Program-made: the position numbers and the translations under genes | Assembly: GCF_001999905.1 (NCBI RefSeq) | Contig: NZ_CP019640.1 | Span: 701,001 to 765,000, forward strand | Direction: 5' to 3' | Length of the DNA stretch: 64,000 nt | Origin: Planococcus lenghuensis | Lineage (GTDB): Bacteria > Bacillota > Bacilli > Bacillales_A > Planococcaceae | Shown here: positions 43,529-51,933 of the stretch, piece by piece | How the letters are laid out: the number at the start of each line of letters is the position of its first letter | Numbering within the stretch: position 1 is the first letter of the stretch | The notes under the pieces: model-generated | The model's input: the letters and a program-made list of their open reading frames with translations, nothing else | What the model was told of the DNA's origin: nothing | Database searches by the model: none

Positions 43529-43571
43529 TTGTACCACAACGTTGTACAAAGGTGTTACGTAGTTGTATAAT
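43529..43571 (+). promoter_or_regulatory. Promoter with overlapping GTAC palindrome upstream of the carotenoid operon
   Basis: TATAAT at 43566-43571 with TTGTAC at 43542-43547 (18-bp spacer) points toward crtP. The -35 box is part of an inverted repeat, TTGTAC-N9-GTACAA (43529-43549). On the minus strand its 18-bp core matches a second site at 43726-43743 in 15 of 18 positions. A repressor bound here would block RNA polymerase. The leader from here to crtP is about 295 nt and otherwise shows no gene. Confidence 0.6.
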
Positions 43572-43725
43572 GTCGTTAACTTGAACGCTGCCTGTCCATT
43601 GCATTTTAGGCATGGAAGAGAAACGGCTTGAAGATGCGAGGTATGTCATACTCCTATAGAATAGCTAGTAAGGGATATGGGTAAAGGTATGCTTATAGCT
43701 TGTTTTCTGTCAGAAACTGACTTTG

Positions 43726-43743
43726 GTACAACGCTGACGTACA
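43726..43743 (+). promoter_or_regulatory. Second operator-like GTAC site in the crtP leader
   Basis: GTACAACGCTGACGTACA, in opposite orientation to the site at 43530-43547 (GTACAACGTTGTGGTACA on the minus strand), 180 bp downstream. Paired sites would allow looping or cooperative binding by one regulator. Confidence 0.5.
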
Positions 43744-43873
43744 GAAAAAAGAAACGGGACAGAAAACCGATGCGATTGTCCATCCGCAATGGGCTATGTG
43801 GCCAAAGAAAAATGACACAGATTAAAGCTGCTGTCAGCAATTGCTTTTAACTTACGGAAAGGTGTTGTTGAAA

Positions 43874-45373
43874 ATGATTGGAAGCAAAAAAGTGTTGATT
43901 ATCGGTGGAGGGCTTGGCGGTATATCCGCCGCAATTTCCCTTGCGCAGCGCGGATATAAAGTTTCCCTGTTCGAAAAAAATAACTACATCGGCGGGAAGT
44001 TGAACCGGCTCGAACAGGACGGATTCGGCTTTGATTTGGGACCTTCCATTCTGACGATGCCGAAGATTTTCGCGAAATTATTCGAAGACAGCGGAAAACG
44101 CATGGAGGATTACGTGCCGATCATCCCTTTGGATCATCAATGGCGTTCCTTTTTTCCTGATGGCAATATTATCGATCTGTACCAGAACTTGCGGGAAATG
44201 GAAGCGAAAAATCCGTCACTGGACAAGCGGGATATGCGCGAATATGCAAACCTGCTGAAATACTCCAAAAAGCTTTATGATATGACTGAAAAGGGGTATT
44301 TTGCCCAGGGGCTGGACAGCGCGGAAGAACTTACGCAGTATCACGGGGCGATCAATGCCCTGAAGAATTTCGATCTTTTTTCAACCGTACATAGCGCTAT
44401 CGATAAACGGATCAGCAATACGCAATTCCAGGATATGCTTTCCTACTTTATTAAATATGTTGGTTCCTCTCCTTACGATGCGCCTGCTGTTCTTAATATG
44501 ATGATTTATATGCAGCATGACCAAGGCGTCTGGTATGTGCCCGGCGGGATGAACCGGTTGGCTGATGCGCTCGTGCGACTGGCTGAAGAAGTCGGCGTCA
44601 ATATCTACACGGGAGTGGGTGTTGCCCGCCTCTACAAGGAGAAAGGCAAGATCGCTGGCGCGTTATTGGAGGACGGGGCAAAGGTGGCGGCGGATTATTA
44701 CATCTCCAATATGGAAGTCATTCCGCTTTATGAAAAGTTGCTTGATGAAAAGAAGGGGTATGTTAAAAAACTGAAAAAGAAATTCGAGCCCGCGAGTTCC
44801 GGTCTCGTGATGCATCTCGGCGTCAAAAAAAGTTACCCGCAGTTGGCACATCATAATTTTTTCTTCGCAGAAGACATGAAAAAACAGATGAATACGATTT
44901 TTCACCGTCATGAGCTGCCCGATGATCCGGTCATTTACTTGGTCAATCCCAATAAAACCGATCCAACGACGGCGCCGCCCGGATATGAAAATTTAAAAGT
45001 ACTCCCGCATATTCCGTATGTTCAGGATGAACCGTTCACGCAAGAGGAGTATGAGCGATTCGCGGAGAAAGTCCTGATCAAATTGGAACGAATGGGTCTT
45101 GAAGATTTGCGGGAAAACATCGTGACGCAGGATATATGGACGCCTGAAGATATTCAGCGGGTGTACGGCTCTGACCGCGGCGCGATTTACGGAACGCTGT
45201 CGGACCGTTCGAAAAATAAAGGATTCAAGCACCCGAAACAAAGTGAACGCTACGATAATTTGTATTTTGTCGGGGGAACAGTCAATCCGGGTGGCGGGAT
45301 GCCGATGGTCACCTTGAGCGGCCAGCAGGTCGGAAGAAAGATTGTTGAAAGGGATATGCAGCAAGGCAAATGA
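43874..45373 (+). CDS. crtP: Diaponeurosporene/diapolycopene oxygenase CrtP (CrtNb)
   Basis: A 499-residue FAD-dependent carotenoid oxygenase. In the staphyloxanthin pathway CrtP oxidises the terminal methyl of 4,4'-diaponeurosporene towards the carboxylic acid. FAD motif VLIIGGGLGGISAAISLA, then GFGFDLGPSILTMP, HQWRSFFPDG, YFIKYVGSSPYDAPAVL, ISNMEVIPLYE, FEPASSGLVMHLGV and NLYFVGGTVNPGGGMPMVTLSGQQV match S. aureus CrtP rather than CrtN. Length is normal. ATG 43874 follows AAAGGTG at 10 nt; upstream codons in the frame lack a site. It is the first gene of the crtP-crtO-crtN-crtQ group. Confidence 0.92.
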   Translation: MIGSKKVLIIGGGLGGISAAISLAQRGYKVSLFEKNNYIGGKLNRLEQDGFGFDLGPSILTMPKIFAKLFEDSGKRMEDYVPIIPLDHQWRSFFPDGNIIDLYQNLREMEAKNPSLDKRDMREYANLLKYSKKLYDMTEKGYFAQGLDSAEELTQYHGAINALKNFDLFSTVHSAIDKRISNTQFQDMLSYFIKYVGSSPYDAPAVLNMMIYMQHDQGVWYVPGGMNRLADALVRLAEEVGVNIYTGVGVARLYKEKGKIAGALLEDGAKVAADYYISNMEVIPLYEKLLDEKKGYVKKLKKKFEPASSGLVMHLGVKKSYPQLAHHNFFFAEDMKKQMNTIFHRHELPDDPVIYLVNPNKTDPTTAPPGYENLKVLPHIPYVQDEPFTQEEYERFAEKVLIKLERMGLEDLRENIVTQDIWTPEDIQRVYGSDRGAIYGTLSDRSKNKGFKHPKQSERYDNLYFVGGTVNPGGGMPMVTLSGQQVGRKIVERDMQQGK

Positions 45374-45600
45374 GGAATGGTTTCTGCTGCGTTTTGATTG
45401 GATTGAAGAACTCGCTTTAGGTGGACGCTTTCAAGCCCAAAGGAAGTGGGTCATGCAGCTGACGCGGCGGAACGTCCACTGTCAGCTGCCGGGGCGGTCC
45501 ATGAGCTGCTTTAACCGCTTTGTGATCTGCAGAGTCTCACCGGGCCCGCAAATTCCCCGGAATGGTCACATAAAATCCCGATTTAGGAAGGAGAGGTTCC
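45374..45600. other. Gap between crtP and crtO where crtM might be expected
   Basis: A 227-bp spacer. It holds no dehydrosqualene synthase sequence and no other gene with a ribosome site. AAGGAGAGG at its end serves crtO. No terminator is seen, so read-through from crtP is likely. Confidence 0.5.
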
Positions 45601-46095
45601 ATGCCCCTGGTAACATTGCCTGCCGTTTGGGTCGTCATCATCGATGTGGTGGCATGGACTTTCTTCCATCTATTCATTTCCGCCTGGTGCTTAAGAATTC
45701 CGCAAACGTTTTTCCTGAAAGATCACGCCTGGTTCCGCCTGTTCTCTTGGGAAAGGTCAGGGGAAATATGGCAGCGATTGTTCAGAGTGAAACAATGGAA
45801 AGGGCTGCTGATAGACGGAACGGTTATTCTGAAACAGGGCTACAGTAAAGAGCGGTTACCCGGCAAGAGACGGGATGACTTAAACATCTTTGCCGCGGAA
45901 ACAAAACGGGCTGAATTGACCCATTGGCTCTCCATGGTGCCCGCGCCGTTATTTTTTCTTTGGAATCCTCCGGGTGCGGGTTGGGCAATGATCGGCTATG
46001 CGGTGTTATTCAATCTGCCATTCATCGTTGTCCAGCGGTATAATCGCGGACGCATCGCCATGATTACATCTAAAGAAACGGGGGAATCCATGTGA
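45601..46095 (+). CDS. crtO: Glycosyl-4,4'-diaponeurosporenoate acyltransferase CrtO
   Basis: A 164-residue membrane acyltransferase that adds a fatty acid to the glucosylated carotenoid in the last step to staphyloxanthin. Landmarks matching S. aureus CrtO are LRIPQTFFLKDHAWFRLFSWERSGEIW (partly: RIPQTFF, FSWERSG), VKQWKGLLIDG, ETKRAELTHWLSMVP and VVQRYNRGRI. Three membrane helices. AAGGAGAGG precedes ATG 45601. Its last codons overlap the GTG start of crtN (GTGA), indicating translational coupling. Confidence 0.9.
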   Translation: MPLVTLPAVWVVIIDVVAWTFFHLFISAWCLRIPQTFFLKDHAWFRLFSWERSGEIWQRLFRVKQWKGLLIDGTVILKQGYSKERLPGKRRDDLNIFAAETKRAELTHWLSMVPAPLFFLWNPPGAGWAMIGYAVLFNLPFIVVQRYNRGRIAMITSKETGESM

Positions 46096-47615
46096 AAAAG
46101 AAAGTGATCGTCATCGGCGCGGGAGTGGCAGGACTGGCAAGCGCCATCAGGCTTCAGCACGCCGGATACGAGGTCTCGCTATATGAAAAAGAATCCACAC
46201 CCGGCGGGAAAATGAACCGGATCGAAATGGACGGTTACAAATTCGATCTTGGACCGAGTATCGTCATGGTGCCGGAAATCTACCGGGAAGTGTTCGAGCT
46301 TTGCGGTCGGGATTCCGACGACTATATCCCGATGGAACAATTGGATCCGATGTACCGGGCGTACTTCAGCGATACACCCGACGCGCCGATTGACATGTCT
46401 TCTGACCTTATCCGGCTGACAAAAACCATTGAGTCGATCAGTGAAACAGATACGGGCGGGTTTTTTCAATATCTCCATGAGACGTATAAGCTCTTTTCGT
46501 TTGCCAAGATCGATATTTTGCAGCGGCCGTTCCGTAAACACCGGGATTTCTATAACCGTTCCCTACTGAAAAAAGGCAAGAAAATGAAGGTGTTCGATAC
46601 AGCCGATCACTTTATCGGCCGGTATATCCAAAACGAACGTTTGAAACAGATCATCAGTTTTCAGACGCTGTACATAGGCATCTCCCCATATAAGAGCCCA
46701 TCGTTTTATACGATGATCCCGATGCTTCAGTTTTTATACGGTGTCTGGTTCATCAAAGGCGGGATGTACACCATGGCTTCTTCCATGGAACGACTTTTTG
46801 AAGAGCTCGGCGGGGAAATTTTTTACAACAAGAGCGTACAGGAAATAACAATTGAAAATAAAAATGCCACCGGAATCATTGTCGACGGTGAACAGGTGCG
46901 AGCGGATTATGTGGTGTGCAACGCCGATTTTCCATTTGCCATGAAAAATTTGGTCAAGGACCCAGTTGCTAAAGGAAAATACACGGACAAGAAAATTGAT
47001 AAGATGAAATACACCTGTTCCTGTTTTTTGTTGTATTTAGGGATGGATAGAAAGTATTCAGAAGTCGAACATGTCCATAATTTTATTTTCAATGAACAAT
47101 TGGATAAAAATCTGGAAGACATCTTTTCAGGGAAGAAACTGACGGACGCCTCATTTTATGTGTATATCGCTTCGAAAATGGATCCTTCGTTGGCGCCGGA
47201 GGGAAAAGATGGATTGTATATTCTGATGCCGGTTTCGAACGTCGCGACGGCCGATTATGAATGGACCGATGAAACAATCGCGTATTACCGTGGCTATATT
47301 TTAAATGAACTGAAAAAGATACCGGGCTTTGAAAACGTTGATAATGAAATTGTCACAGAAACCTGCATCACGCCGCTGGATTTCGAATCGAGGTTCAATG
47401 CCTATAACGGTGCCGCTTTCGGTCTGCAGCCGACGTTTTCCCAAAGCAATCATCTGCGGCCGCAAAGCAAGGCGACGCATTGTTCGAATCTGTATTTTAC
47501 CGGAAGCAGCACGCATCCGGGCGCCGGGGTGCCGATTGTGCTTCTGTCAGCAAAAATCACGGCCCAGGAACTGATCCTGGATGACCAAGGCGTCAAGGCC
47601 GGAAGTTCAGAGTAA
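46092..47615 (+). CDS. crtN: 4,4'-diapophytoene desaturase CrtN
   Basis: A 507-residue FAD-dependent desaturase that converts dehydrosqualene to 4,4'-diaponeurosporene. FAD motif VIVIGAGVAGLASAIRL, then GYKFDLGPSIVMVPEIY, SFQTLYIGISPYKSPS, FIKGGMYTMASSM, CSCFLLYLGMD, APEGKDGLYILMP and FTGSSTHPGAGVPIVLLSAKIT match S. aureus CrtN along the whole length. GTG 46092 overlaps the crtO stop by four bases. It lies between crtO and crtQ in the same operon. The C30 backbone it needs must come from a crtM elsewhere, since none is in this window. Confidence 0.93.
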   Translation: MKKKVIVIGAGVAGLASAIRLQHAGYEVSLYEKESTPGGKMNRIEMDGYKFDLGPSIVMVPEIYREVFELCGRDSDDYIPMEQLDPMYRAYFSDTPDAPIDMSSDLIRLTKTIESISETDTGGFFQYLHETYKLFSFAKIDILQRPFRKHRDFYNRSLLKKGKKMKVFDTADHFIGRYIQNERLKQIISFQTLYIGISPYKSPSFYTMIPMLQFLYGVWFIKGGMYTMASSMERLFEELGGEIFYNKSVQEITIENKNATGIIVDGEQVRADYVVCNADFPFAMKNLVKDPVAKGKYTDKKIDKMKYTCSCFLLYLGMDRKYSEVEHVHNFIFNEQLDKNLEDIFSGKKLTDASFYVYIASKMDPSLAPEGKDGLYILMPVSNVATADYEWTDETIAYYRGYILNELKKIPGFENVDNEIVTETCITPLDFESRFNAYNGAAFGLQPTFSQSNHLRPQSKATHCSNLYFTGSSTHPGAGVPIVLLSAKITAQELILDDQGVKAGSSE

Positions 47616-47657
47616 GGAAACGCTGAAAGATCCGGATCAAGACAAGGAGGGATTCAG

Positions 47658-48770
47658 ATGGCTACTTCAGACGTCATTAGTCTCATCATCGGTTTCCTGG
47701 CAGTCGTGACAGGCATCCTCATGTTCTGGTCACTGCCAAAACCGCAGTTCCGCGAGCATGCTGATCTTCCGTTTGTCTCCGTCATCATTCCCGCGAGAAA
47801 TGAAAGCACCCGGATCACCCCGTTGCTGCAATCACTGGCGGAACAAAAGTATCGGTCATTTGAAGTGCTGCTGGTAGATGATGACTCATCCGACAATACG
47901 TCAGCCATTGCAGAAAGTTTTGGTGCGCGTGTGCTGCAAAACGACCCGGAAGAGCTGGGACACGGCAAATCGGCTGCCTGCTGGTACGGGGCAAAGCAAG
48001 CCAAAGGGGAGTGGCTCTTATTCCTGGATGCGGATACTTACTTTACGAACGTGGAGGGCATCCGCAATCTACTTCTTTCTTATCAGAGGCGCGGTGCCAA
48101 AGGAATCGTCTCCCTGCAGCCATTTCATACCGTCCGCCGGCTGTATGAAAATCTCTCTGCCGTTTTTAATGTGATTGTCATCGTCGGGATGAATGTGTTC
48201 ACGGTGTGGGGCTATCGTTTCAAAACGGCCGGCTCGTTCGGTCCGTGCATTATCTGCAATAAAAACGATTATTTTTCAACCGGGGGACATAAAAAAATCC
48301 ACGGGGCGATCATGGACGACTTGGAATTGGGGCAGGCATTTCTTGATAAAAACTTGCCGGTTTATTGCCTCGGCGGCAAAGATCTCATCTCTTTCCGGAT
48401 GTACCCGAACGGGATTGGCGAATTGATAGAAGGCTGGTGCAAGAGCTTTGCTGTTGGTTCGAAATCTACCCATCCATTCGTCATGCTGCTGACCGTCATC
48501 TGGATCGCCGGCAGCTTCAGCATCGCAGTCGCGCTGATCTCGTCGATTGTGTCGATGGATGCTGTTGCCATGATTCTCAGCGGTTTATTGTATGTTGTTT
48601 TTGCCGCTCAGACTGCATTGTTCGCCCGCAGATGCGGAAATTTCAGCTGGTGGATTTTCCTGTTTTTCCCATTGCTGTTTCTATTTTTTACAGGCATCCA
48701 TTTGTATTCCTTATTCCGGGTGAATGTCCTGCATAATGTGAAATGGAAGGGCCGGAAAATAGATGTTTGA
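47658..48770 (+). CDS. crtQ: 4,4'-diaponeurosporenoate glycosyltransferase CrtQ
   Basis: A 370-residue membrane GT2 enzyme that glucosylates 4,4'-diaponeurosporenoate. A first helix (residues 5-25) is followed by the GT-A core VSVIIPARNESTRI, VLLVDDDSSDNTS (about 72-84), ADTYF as metal site, GAIMDDLELGQAFL with DDLELG, and a C-terminal cluster of helices near 275-350. Length and order agree with S. aureus CrtQ (375 residues). AAGGAGGG precedes ATG 47658. It is last in the operon and is followed by a terminator. Confidence 0.9.
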   Translation: MATSDVISLIIGFLAVVTGILMFWSLPKPQFREHADLPFVSVIIPARNESTRITPLLQSLAEQKYRSFEVLLVDDDSSDNTSAIAESFGARVLQNDPEELGHGKSAACWYGAKQAKGEWLLFLDADTYFTNVEGIRNLLLSYQRRGAKGIVSLQPFHTVRRLYENLSAVFNVIVIVGMNVFTVWGYRFKTAGSFGPCIICNKNDYFSTGGHKKIHGAIMDDLELGQAFLDKNLPVYCLGGKDLISFRMYPNGIGELIEGWCKSFAVGSKSTHPFVMLLTVIWIAGSFSIAVALISSIVSMDAVAMILSGLLYVVFAAQTALFARRCGNFSWWIFLFFPLLFLFFTGIHLYSLFRVNVLHNVKWKGRKIDV

Positions 48771-48780
48771 CGAAAAGCTA

Positions 48781-48808
48781 AAGCACCCGGCCATGCCGGG
48801 TGTTTTTT
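48781..48808 (+). terminator. Terminator of the carotenoid operon
   Basis: An 8-bp GC-rich stem (48784-48791 with 48795-48802), extended by weaker pairs, then TTTTTT. The 250 bp that follow contain a short hydrophobic frame (about 31 codons) without support and a TATAAT at 48966-48971 that may belong to the dbpA promoter. Confidence 0.8.
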
Positions 48809-49057
48809 GCTTTCCGAGAATCTGTTGATAGGTGTGTTACGAGGAGAAGAAGAACCGCTATTTCTATACGGCAACAATCGCTCCGCTGATTGTGGCACTG
48901 CTGTTTTATCCACCATGGAATACGTAAGCCGGTTTAATTTTATAGGGATTCCTGCACTTTCCGCGTATAATGGAACCTATCAGGTTTTTGCTGTGATTTT
49001 TCTGCTGAAGAAACGGTGACCATGAATCGGATAATTTAATTAAATGAGGTTACGTAT

Positions 49058-50503
49058 ATGAATGAAACAAGCTTTAATAATTACGGATTGAGCGATGAAA
49101 TCCAAAAAGCGCTCAAACTGCTGAAGTACACTGCATTGACAGAAGTCCAAAGGGAAGTCATCCCGCAAGCGCTCAAAAAGCGGGATCTTGTTGTAAGATC
49201 CCAGACGGGGAGCGGCAAGACTGCGGCGTTCGGCATTCCGGTATGTGAAATGATCGAATGGGAAGAGAAAAAGCCACAGGCGCTTGTTCTGACACCGACG
49301 CGTGAACTGGCGGTTCAAGTGCGGGAAGATCTCGCGAATATCGGGCGCTTCAAGCGGATCAACCCGGTGGCGGTCTACGGCAAAGAGCCGTTTGCCAAAC
49401 AGAAAGAAGAGCTGAAACAGAAGACGCATATCGTTGTCGGAACGCCTGGCCGGGTCAGTGACCACATTGAACGCGGAACGCTTGCGCTTGATGGCATCCG
49501 GTATTTGATCATCGACGAAGCGGATGAAATGCTCAATATGGGCTTCATCGAAGAAGTGGAAGCGATCATCAAGCAATTGCCGGCAGATCGGGTCACGATG
49601 GTGTTTTCTGCGACATTGCCGGAGAATGTGGAAAAACTCTGCTATAAATACATGACCGATCCGGTGAATATCCAGATCGCTTCAGAAGACGTGACGGTCA
49701 GTGCAATCGACCACAGTGTCATTGAAGTGAAAGAAGAACAGAAGATGAATGTGCTGAAAAACGTGACGGTCATTGAGAATCCGGACAGTGCCATCATCTT
49801 CTGCCGGACAAAAGACCATGTCGACTCGGTCTATGCCGAACTTGAAGAGTCCGGCTACAGCGTGGAAAAACTCCATGGCGGCCTTGTGCAGGAAGACCGG
49901 TTCGCTGTCATGGAAGGCTTTAAACTCGGCAATTTCCGCTATTTGGTGGCGACTGACGTAGCGGCCCGTGGAATTGATGTAGACAATGTTACGCTCATCA
50001 TCAATTACGATGTGCCGGTCGAAAAAGAAAGCTATGTCCACCGCACCGGACGGACGGGCAGAGCCGGCAATACCGGTAAAGCAATCACGCTGGCATTAGC
50101 ACACGAAGGCCGGCTGTTGCGGTCAATCGAGAATTACATCGGCTTTCCAATCCCCGCAGCTGAGGCACCGGCTCCGCATGAAGCGGCAAAAGCGCAAGCT
50201 GCGTTTGATGAAAAAATGGACAGCCGCCGGGTTGTCCGGAACAATAAGACTGCACGGGTGAATAAGGATATTTTGAAACTTCACTTCAGCGGAGGCAAAA
50301 AGAAAAAGCTCCGTGCCGTCGATTTTGTTGGCACCATCGCTAAAATTCCCGGGGTGTCCGCGGATGATATCGGTATCATCACCGTTCAGGATAACCTGAC
50401 ATACGTCGATATCCTGAATGGCAAAGGGGCGCTTGTATTGCAGACCATGCAAAACACGCCGGTCAAAGGGAAGAAACTGAAAGTCAGTAAAGCAGTTAAG
50501 TAA
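49058..50503 (+). CDS. dbpA: DEAD-box ATP-dependent RNA helicase DbpA (YxiN)
   Basis: A 481-residue helicase acting on 23S rRNA during 50S assembly. Helicase motifs in order are SQTGSGKT (about 48-55), [19 protein letters not shown] (DEAD, about 150), [21 protein letters not shown] and HRTGRTGR. The C-terminal 75 residues ([27 protein letters not shown] landmarks [19 protein letters not shown]) are the DbpA RNA-binding domain that recognises hairpin 92. Length agrees with B. subtilis DbpA (479). It is monocistronic, with a terminator and then a 21-bp repeat array. Confidence 0.93.
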   Translation: MNETSFNNYGLSDEIQKALKLLKYTALTEVQREVIPQALKKRDLVVRSQTGSGKTAAFGIPVCEMIEWEEKKPQALVLTPTRELAVQVREDLANIGRFKRINPVAVYGKEPFAKQKEELKQKTHIVVGTPGRVSDHIERGTLALDGIRYLIIDEADEMLNMGFIEEVEAIIKQLPADRVTMVFSATLPENVEKLCYKYMTDPVNIQIASEDVTVSAIDHSVIEVKEEQKMNVLKNVTVIENPDSAIIFCRTKDHVDSVYAELEESGYSVEKLHGGLVQEDRFAVMEGFKLGNFRYLVATDVAARGIDVDNVTLIINYDVPVEKESYVHRTGRTGRAGNTGKAITLALAHEGRLLRSIENYIGFPIPAAEAPAPHEAAKAQAAFDEKMDSRRVVRNNKTARVNKDILKLHFSGGKKKKLRAVDFVGTIAKIPGVSADDIGIITVQDNLTYVDILNGKGALVLQTMQNTPVKGKKLKVSKAVK

Positions 50504-50530
50504 TCAGAAGTCCCTCATTTAGTACATCAA

Positions 50531-50564
50531 AAGCATTCCGGGTAAGCGCCCGGAATGCTTTTTT
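50531..50564 (+). terminator. Terminator after dbpA
   Basis: A perfect 12-bp stem (50531-50542 with 50549-50560), 6-nt loop, TTTT. The first 21-bp repeat unit starts at the next base. Confidence 0.92.
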
Positions 50565-50864
50565 GAATTCTTAAAGTGCATTCAGTTTGTTTTAAAGTGC
50601 ACTCACCGGTTTTTAATCACACTTCATGCAGGGATTAACATGCATTCAGCTCCCGTTAATCGCCATTCAGCCCGTCTTAGAGTGCATTCACCCCATACGT
50701 CCACTATTCTTATCAAACTTCCTAGAAATCTATGCCGGCATTTTTTAAAATGCATTCATCAATTCTTAATCGTCATTCACCGGATCTTAAAGTGCACTCG
50801 CGGGTTGTTAATCATCATTCAGTGAATCTTGATATGCATTCAGCGCTCCTTAAAGTGAATTCGC
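50565..50864 (+). repeat. 21-bp repeat array, largest block (about 12 units)
   Basis: Units begin at 50565, 50586, 50607, 50628 (22 bp), 50650, 50671, then, after a decayed stretch, at 50739, 50760, 50781, 50802, 50823 and 50844. Form N5-TTAAAGTGCATTCAN with the middle triplet variable (AGTGC, ATCGC, ATCAT, AACAT). It begins immediately after the dbpA terminator. Confidence 0.85.
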
Positions 50865-50963
50865 TGCAATTCTAGCTGCTTTTTGGATAAATATCATAAA
50901 TAATTGGTCTTCCATTAAGAAAGTCGGCGCTGCTTTTTGAATCTTTTTTCATGAACTGCACTG

Positions 50964-51047
50964 AAACTCTTAAAGTATATTTCGTATCCCCAATGGCCAC
51001 TCGCCGAATTTTGATATGCAACCGGCGCCCTTTATCGTGAACCCACC
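50964..51047 (+). repeat. Decayed continuation of the 21-bp array (four units)
   Basis: Four more 21-bp units (50964, 50985, 51006, 51027) that keep the period and part of the core (TTAAAGTATATTC, CAATGGCCACTC, TTGATATGCAACC, TTATCGTGAACCC). A minus-strand ORF of 89 codons across this region is judged spurious. Confidence 0.55.
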
Positions 51048-51098
51048 CTGTCTTATCCGTCGAATCCATTCCTGTTTCCATCAAATTCCAGACGAAAT

Positions 51099-51131
51099 AA
51101 AAAACACATCCGCTCCTCTGAGCAAATGTGT
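51099..51131 (-). terminator. Terminator of the fatty-acid-hydroxylase family gene
   Basis: On the minus strand, a 12-bp stem with two G-T pairs followed by TTTTTTA, 20 bp after the stop at 51151. Confidence 0.8.
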
Positions 51132-51150
51132 CCCTCAACACTTATACAAG

Positions 51151-51765
51151 TCATGGCACCCGTTTTTCCAAATTTCTGGCCGTCTCACTTTTTTTTACAG
51201 TTGTCTGATCCCGATAAGTTCCGAGCGTTTTATCCACCGACGTATGCGTGACGCCGTACCAATAATTCTCATTCTTGAAGTGATGCCACAGGTGCGCTTT
51301 TTTGACTTGTTTGCCGACTGCCGTCCGCGGCTGGATCGGCTTATGTGCGACATAATGCTTCCATTCATAATACAGGAAGTAAGTCATAACACCGGTCAGG
51401 AATGCGGCTGTCAGCGTGAAGCTGTCTTCTGCTGCCAAAAACAGCGCGGAGGCAATCAAAAAATTCGGCAAACTGAACCATAGCGGCAAGAACAGGAGAT
51501 GCAGATTATTCGGATCGGCATGGTGATCGAAATGCAGTCGCTTGATTGTCTTCAGCAGCAGTGGATTCGATGGTGTCTTCATATGGAACAAAAACCGGTG
51601 GACCATGTACTCACTTAATGCATACGCGGACATGCCAATGACAAAAGACAGCCAGACTTGCCAGGAAAGCGCATGGACGAACGTAAACAGCAGAAGGGGC
51701 ACCAGCAAAATAAACATTACCGTGACATCGCGAAACAAGAAGAATTCTTTGTAATGCGCACGCAT
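51151..51765 (-). CDS. Fatty acid hydroxylase / sterol desaturase superfamily membrane protein
   Basis: A 204-residue di-iron membrane oxidase. The eight-histidine pattern is visible: HRFLFH, HFDHH, HYVAH, HLWHH and a late THTSVD. Four membrane helices surround them. The family hydroxylates or desaturates lipids, including carotenoid rings in CrtZ/CrtR; here the substrate is unknown, though the carotenoid operon is 2.4 kb away. GGAG (51777-51780) lies 11 nt before ATG 51765 but only 2 nt before GTG 51774, so ATG is preferred. Monocistronic on the minus strand. Confidence 0.85.
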   Translation of the reverse strand: MRAHYKEFFLFRDVTVMFILLVPLLLFTFVHALSWQVWLSFVIGMSAYALSEYMVHRFLFHMKTPSNPLLLKTIKRLHFDHHADPNNLHLLFLPLWFSLPNFLIASALFLAAEDSFTLTAAFLTGVMTYFLYYEWKHYVAHKPIQPRTAVGKQVKKAHLWHHFKNENYWYGVTHTSVDKTLGTYRDQTTVKKSETARNLEKRVP

Positions 51766-51891
51766 GAGAGTCACGTCTCCTTTTCGGAATGTAGTTGTTT
51801 AAGTATAAAGTAAACTGAAAATTAATACGATAGGAATTTTAGTCGAAAATTGATGACAAATAGGAATACCCGCTAATCGTCAACCAGCAGA

Positions 51892-51918
51892 AACCCGCAG
51901 AGGCTGCCTCTGCGGGTT
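51892..51918. terminator. Compact hairpin after the GGT gene
   Basis: A perfect 12-bp stem (51892-51903 with 51907-51918) with a 3-nt loop, 16 bp after the GGT stop (51934). The T-run on the minus strand is weak (TTTCT), but position and stem strength fit a terminator. Confidence 0.65.
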
Positions 51919-51933
51919 CTATGTTCTTTAGAT

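Noticed and set aside
45342-45848. A 168-codon ORF overlapping the end of crtP and most of crtO
   Set aside because: It is out of frame with two clear carotenoid genes, and the search for CrtM sequence in it was negative.
48807-49019. A 70-codon ORF between crtQ and dbpA
   Set aside because: It starts in the crtQ terminator and lacks a ribosome site; another short hydrophobic frame there is equally unsupported.
50640-50825. A 61-codon ORF in the dbpA-downstream array
   Set aside because: Same cause: 21-bp repeats read in frame; no ribosome site.
50565-50864. CRISPR array
   Set aside because: Units are only 21 bp, the core is degenerate in every copy, no constant direct repeat with unique spacers exists, and no cas genes are near.
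50872-51141. A minus-strand ORF of 89 codons
   Set aside because: It spans decayed 21-bp units and the terminator of the neighbouring gene, starts with an unsupported GTG and has no recognisable domain.
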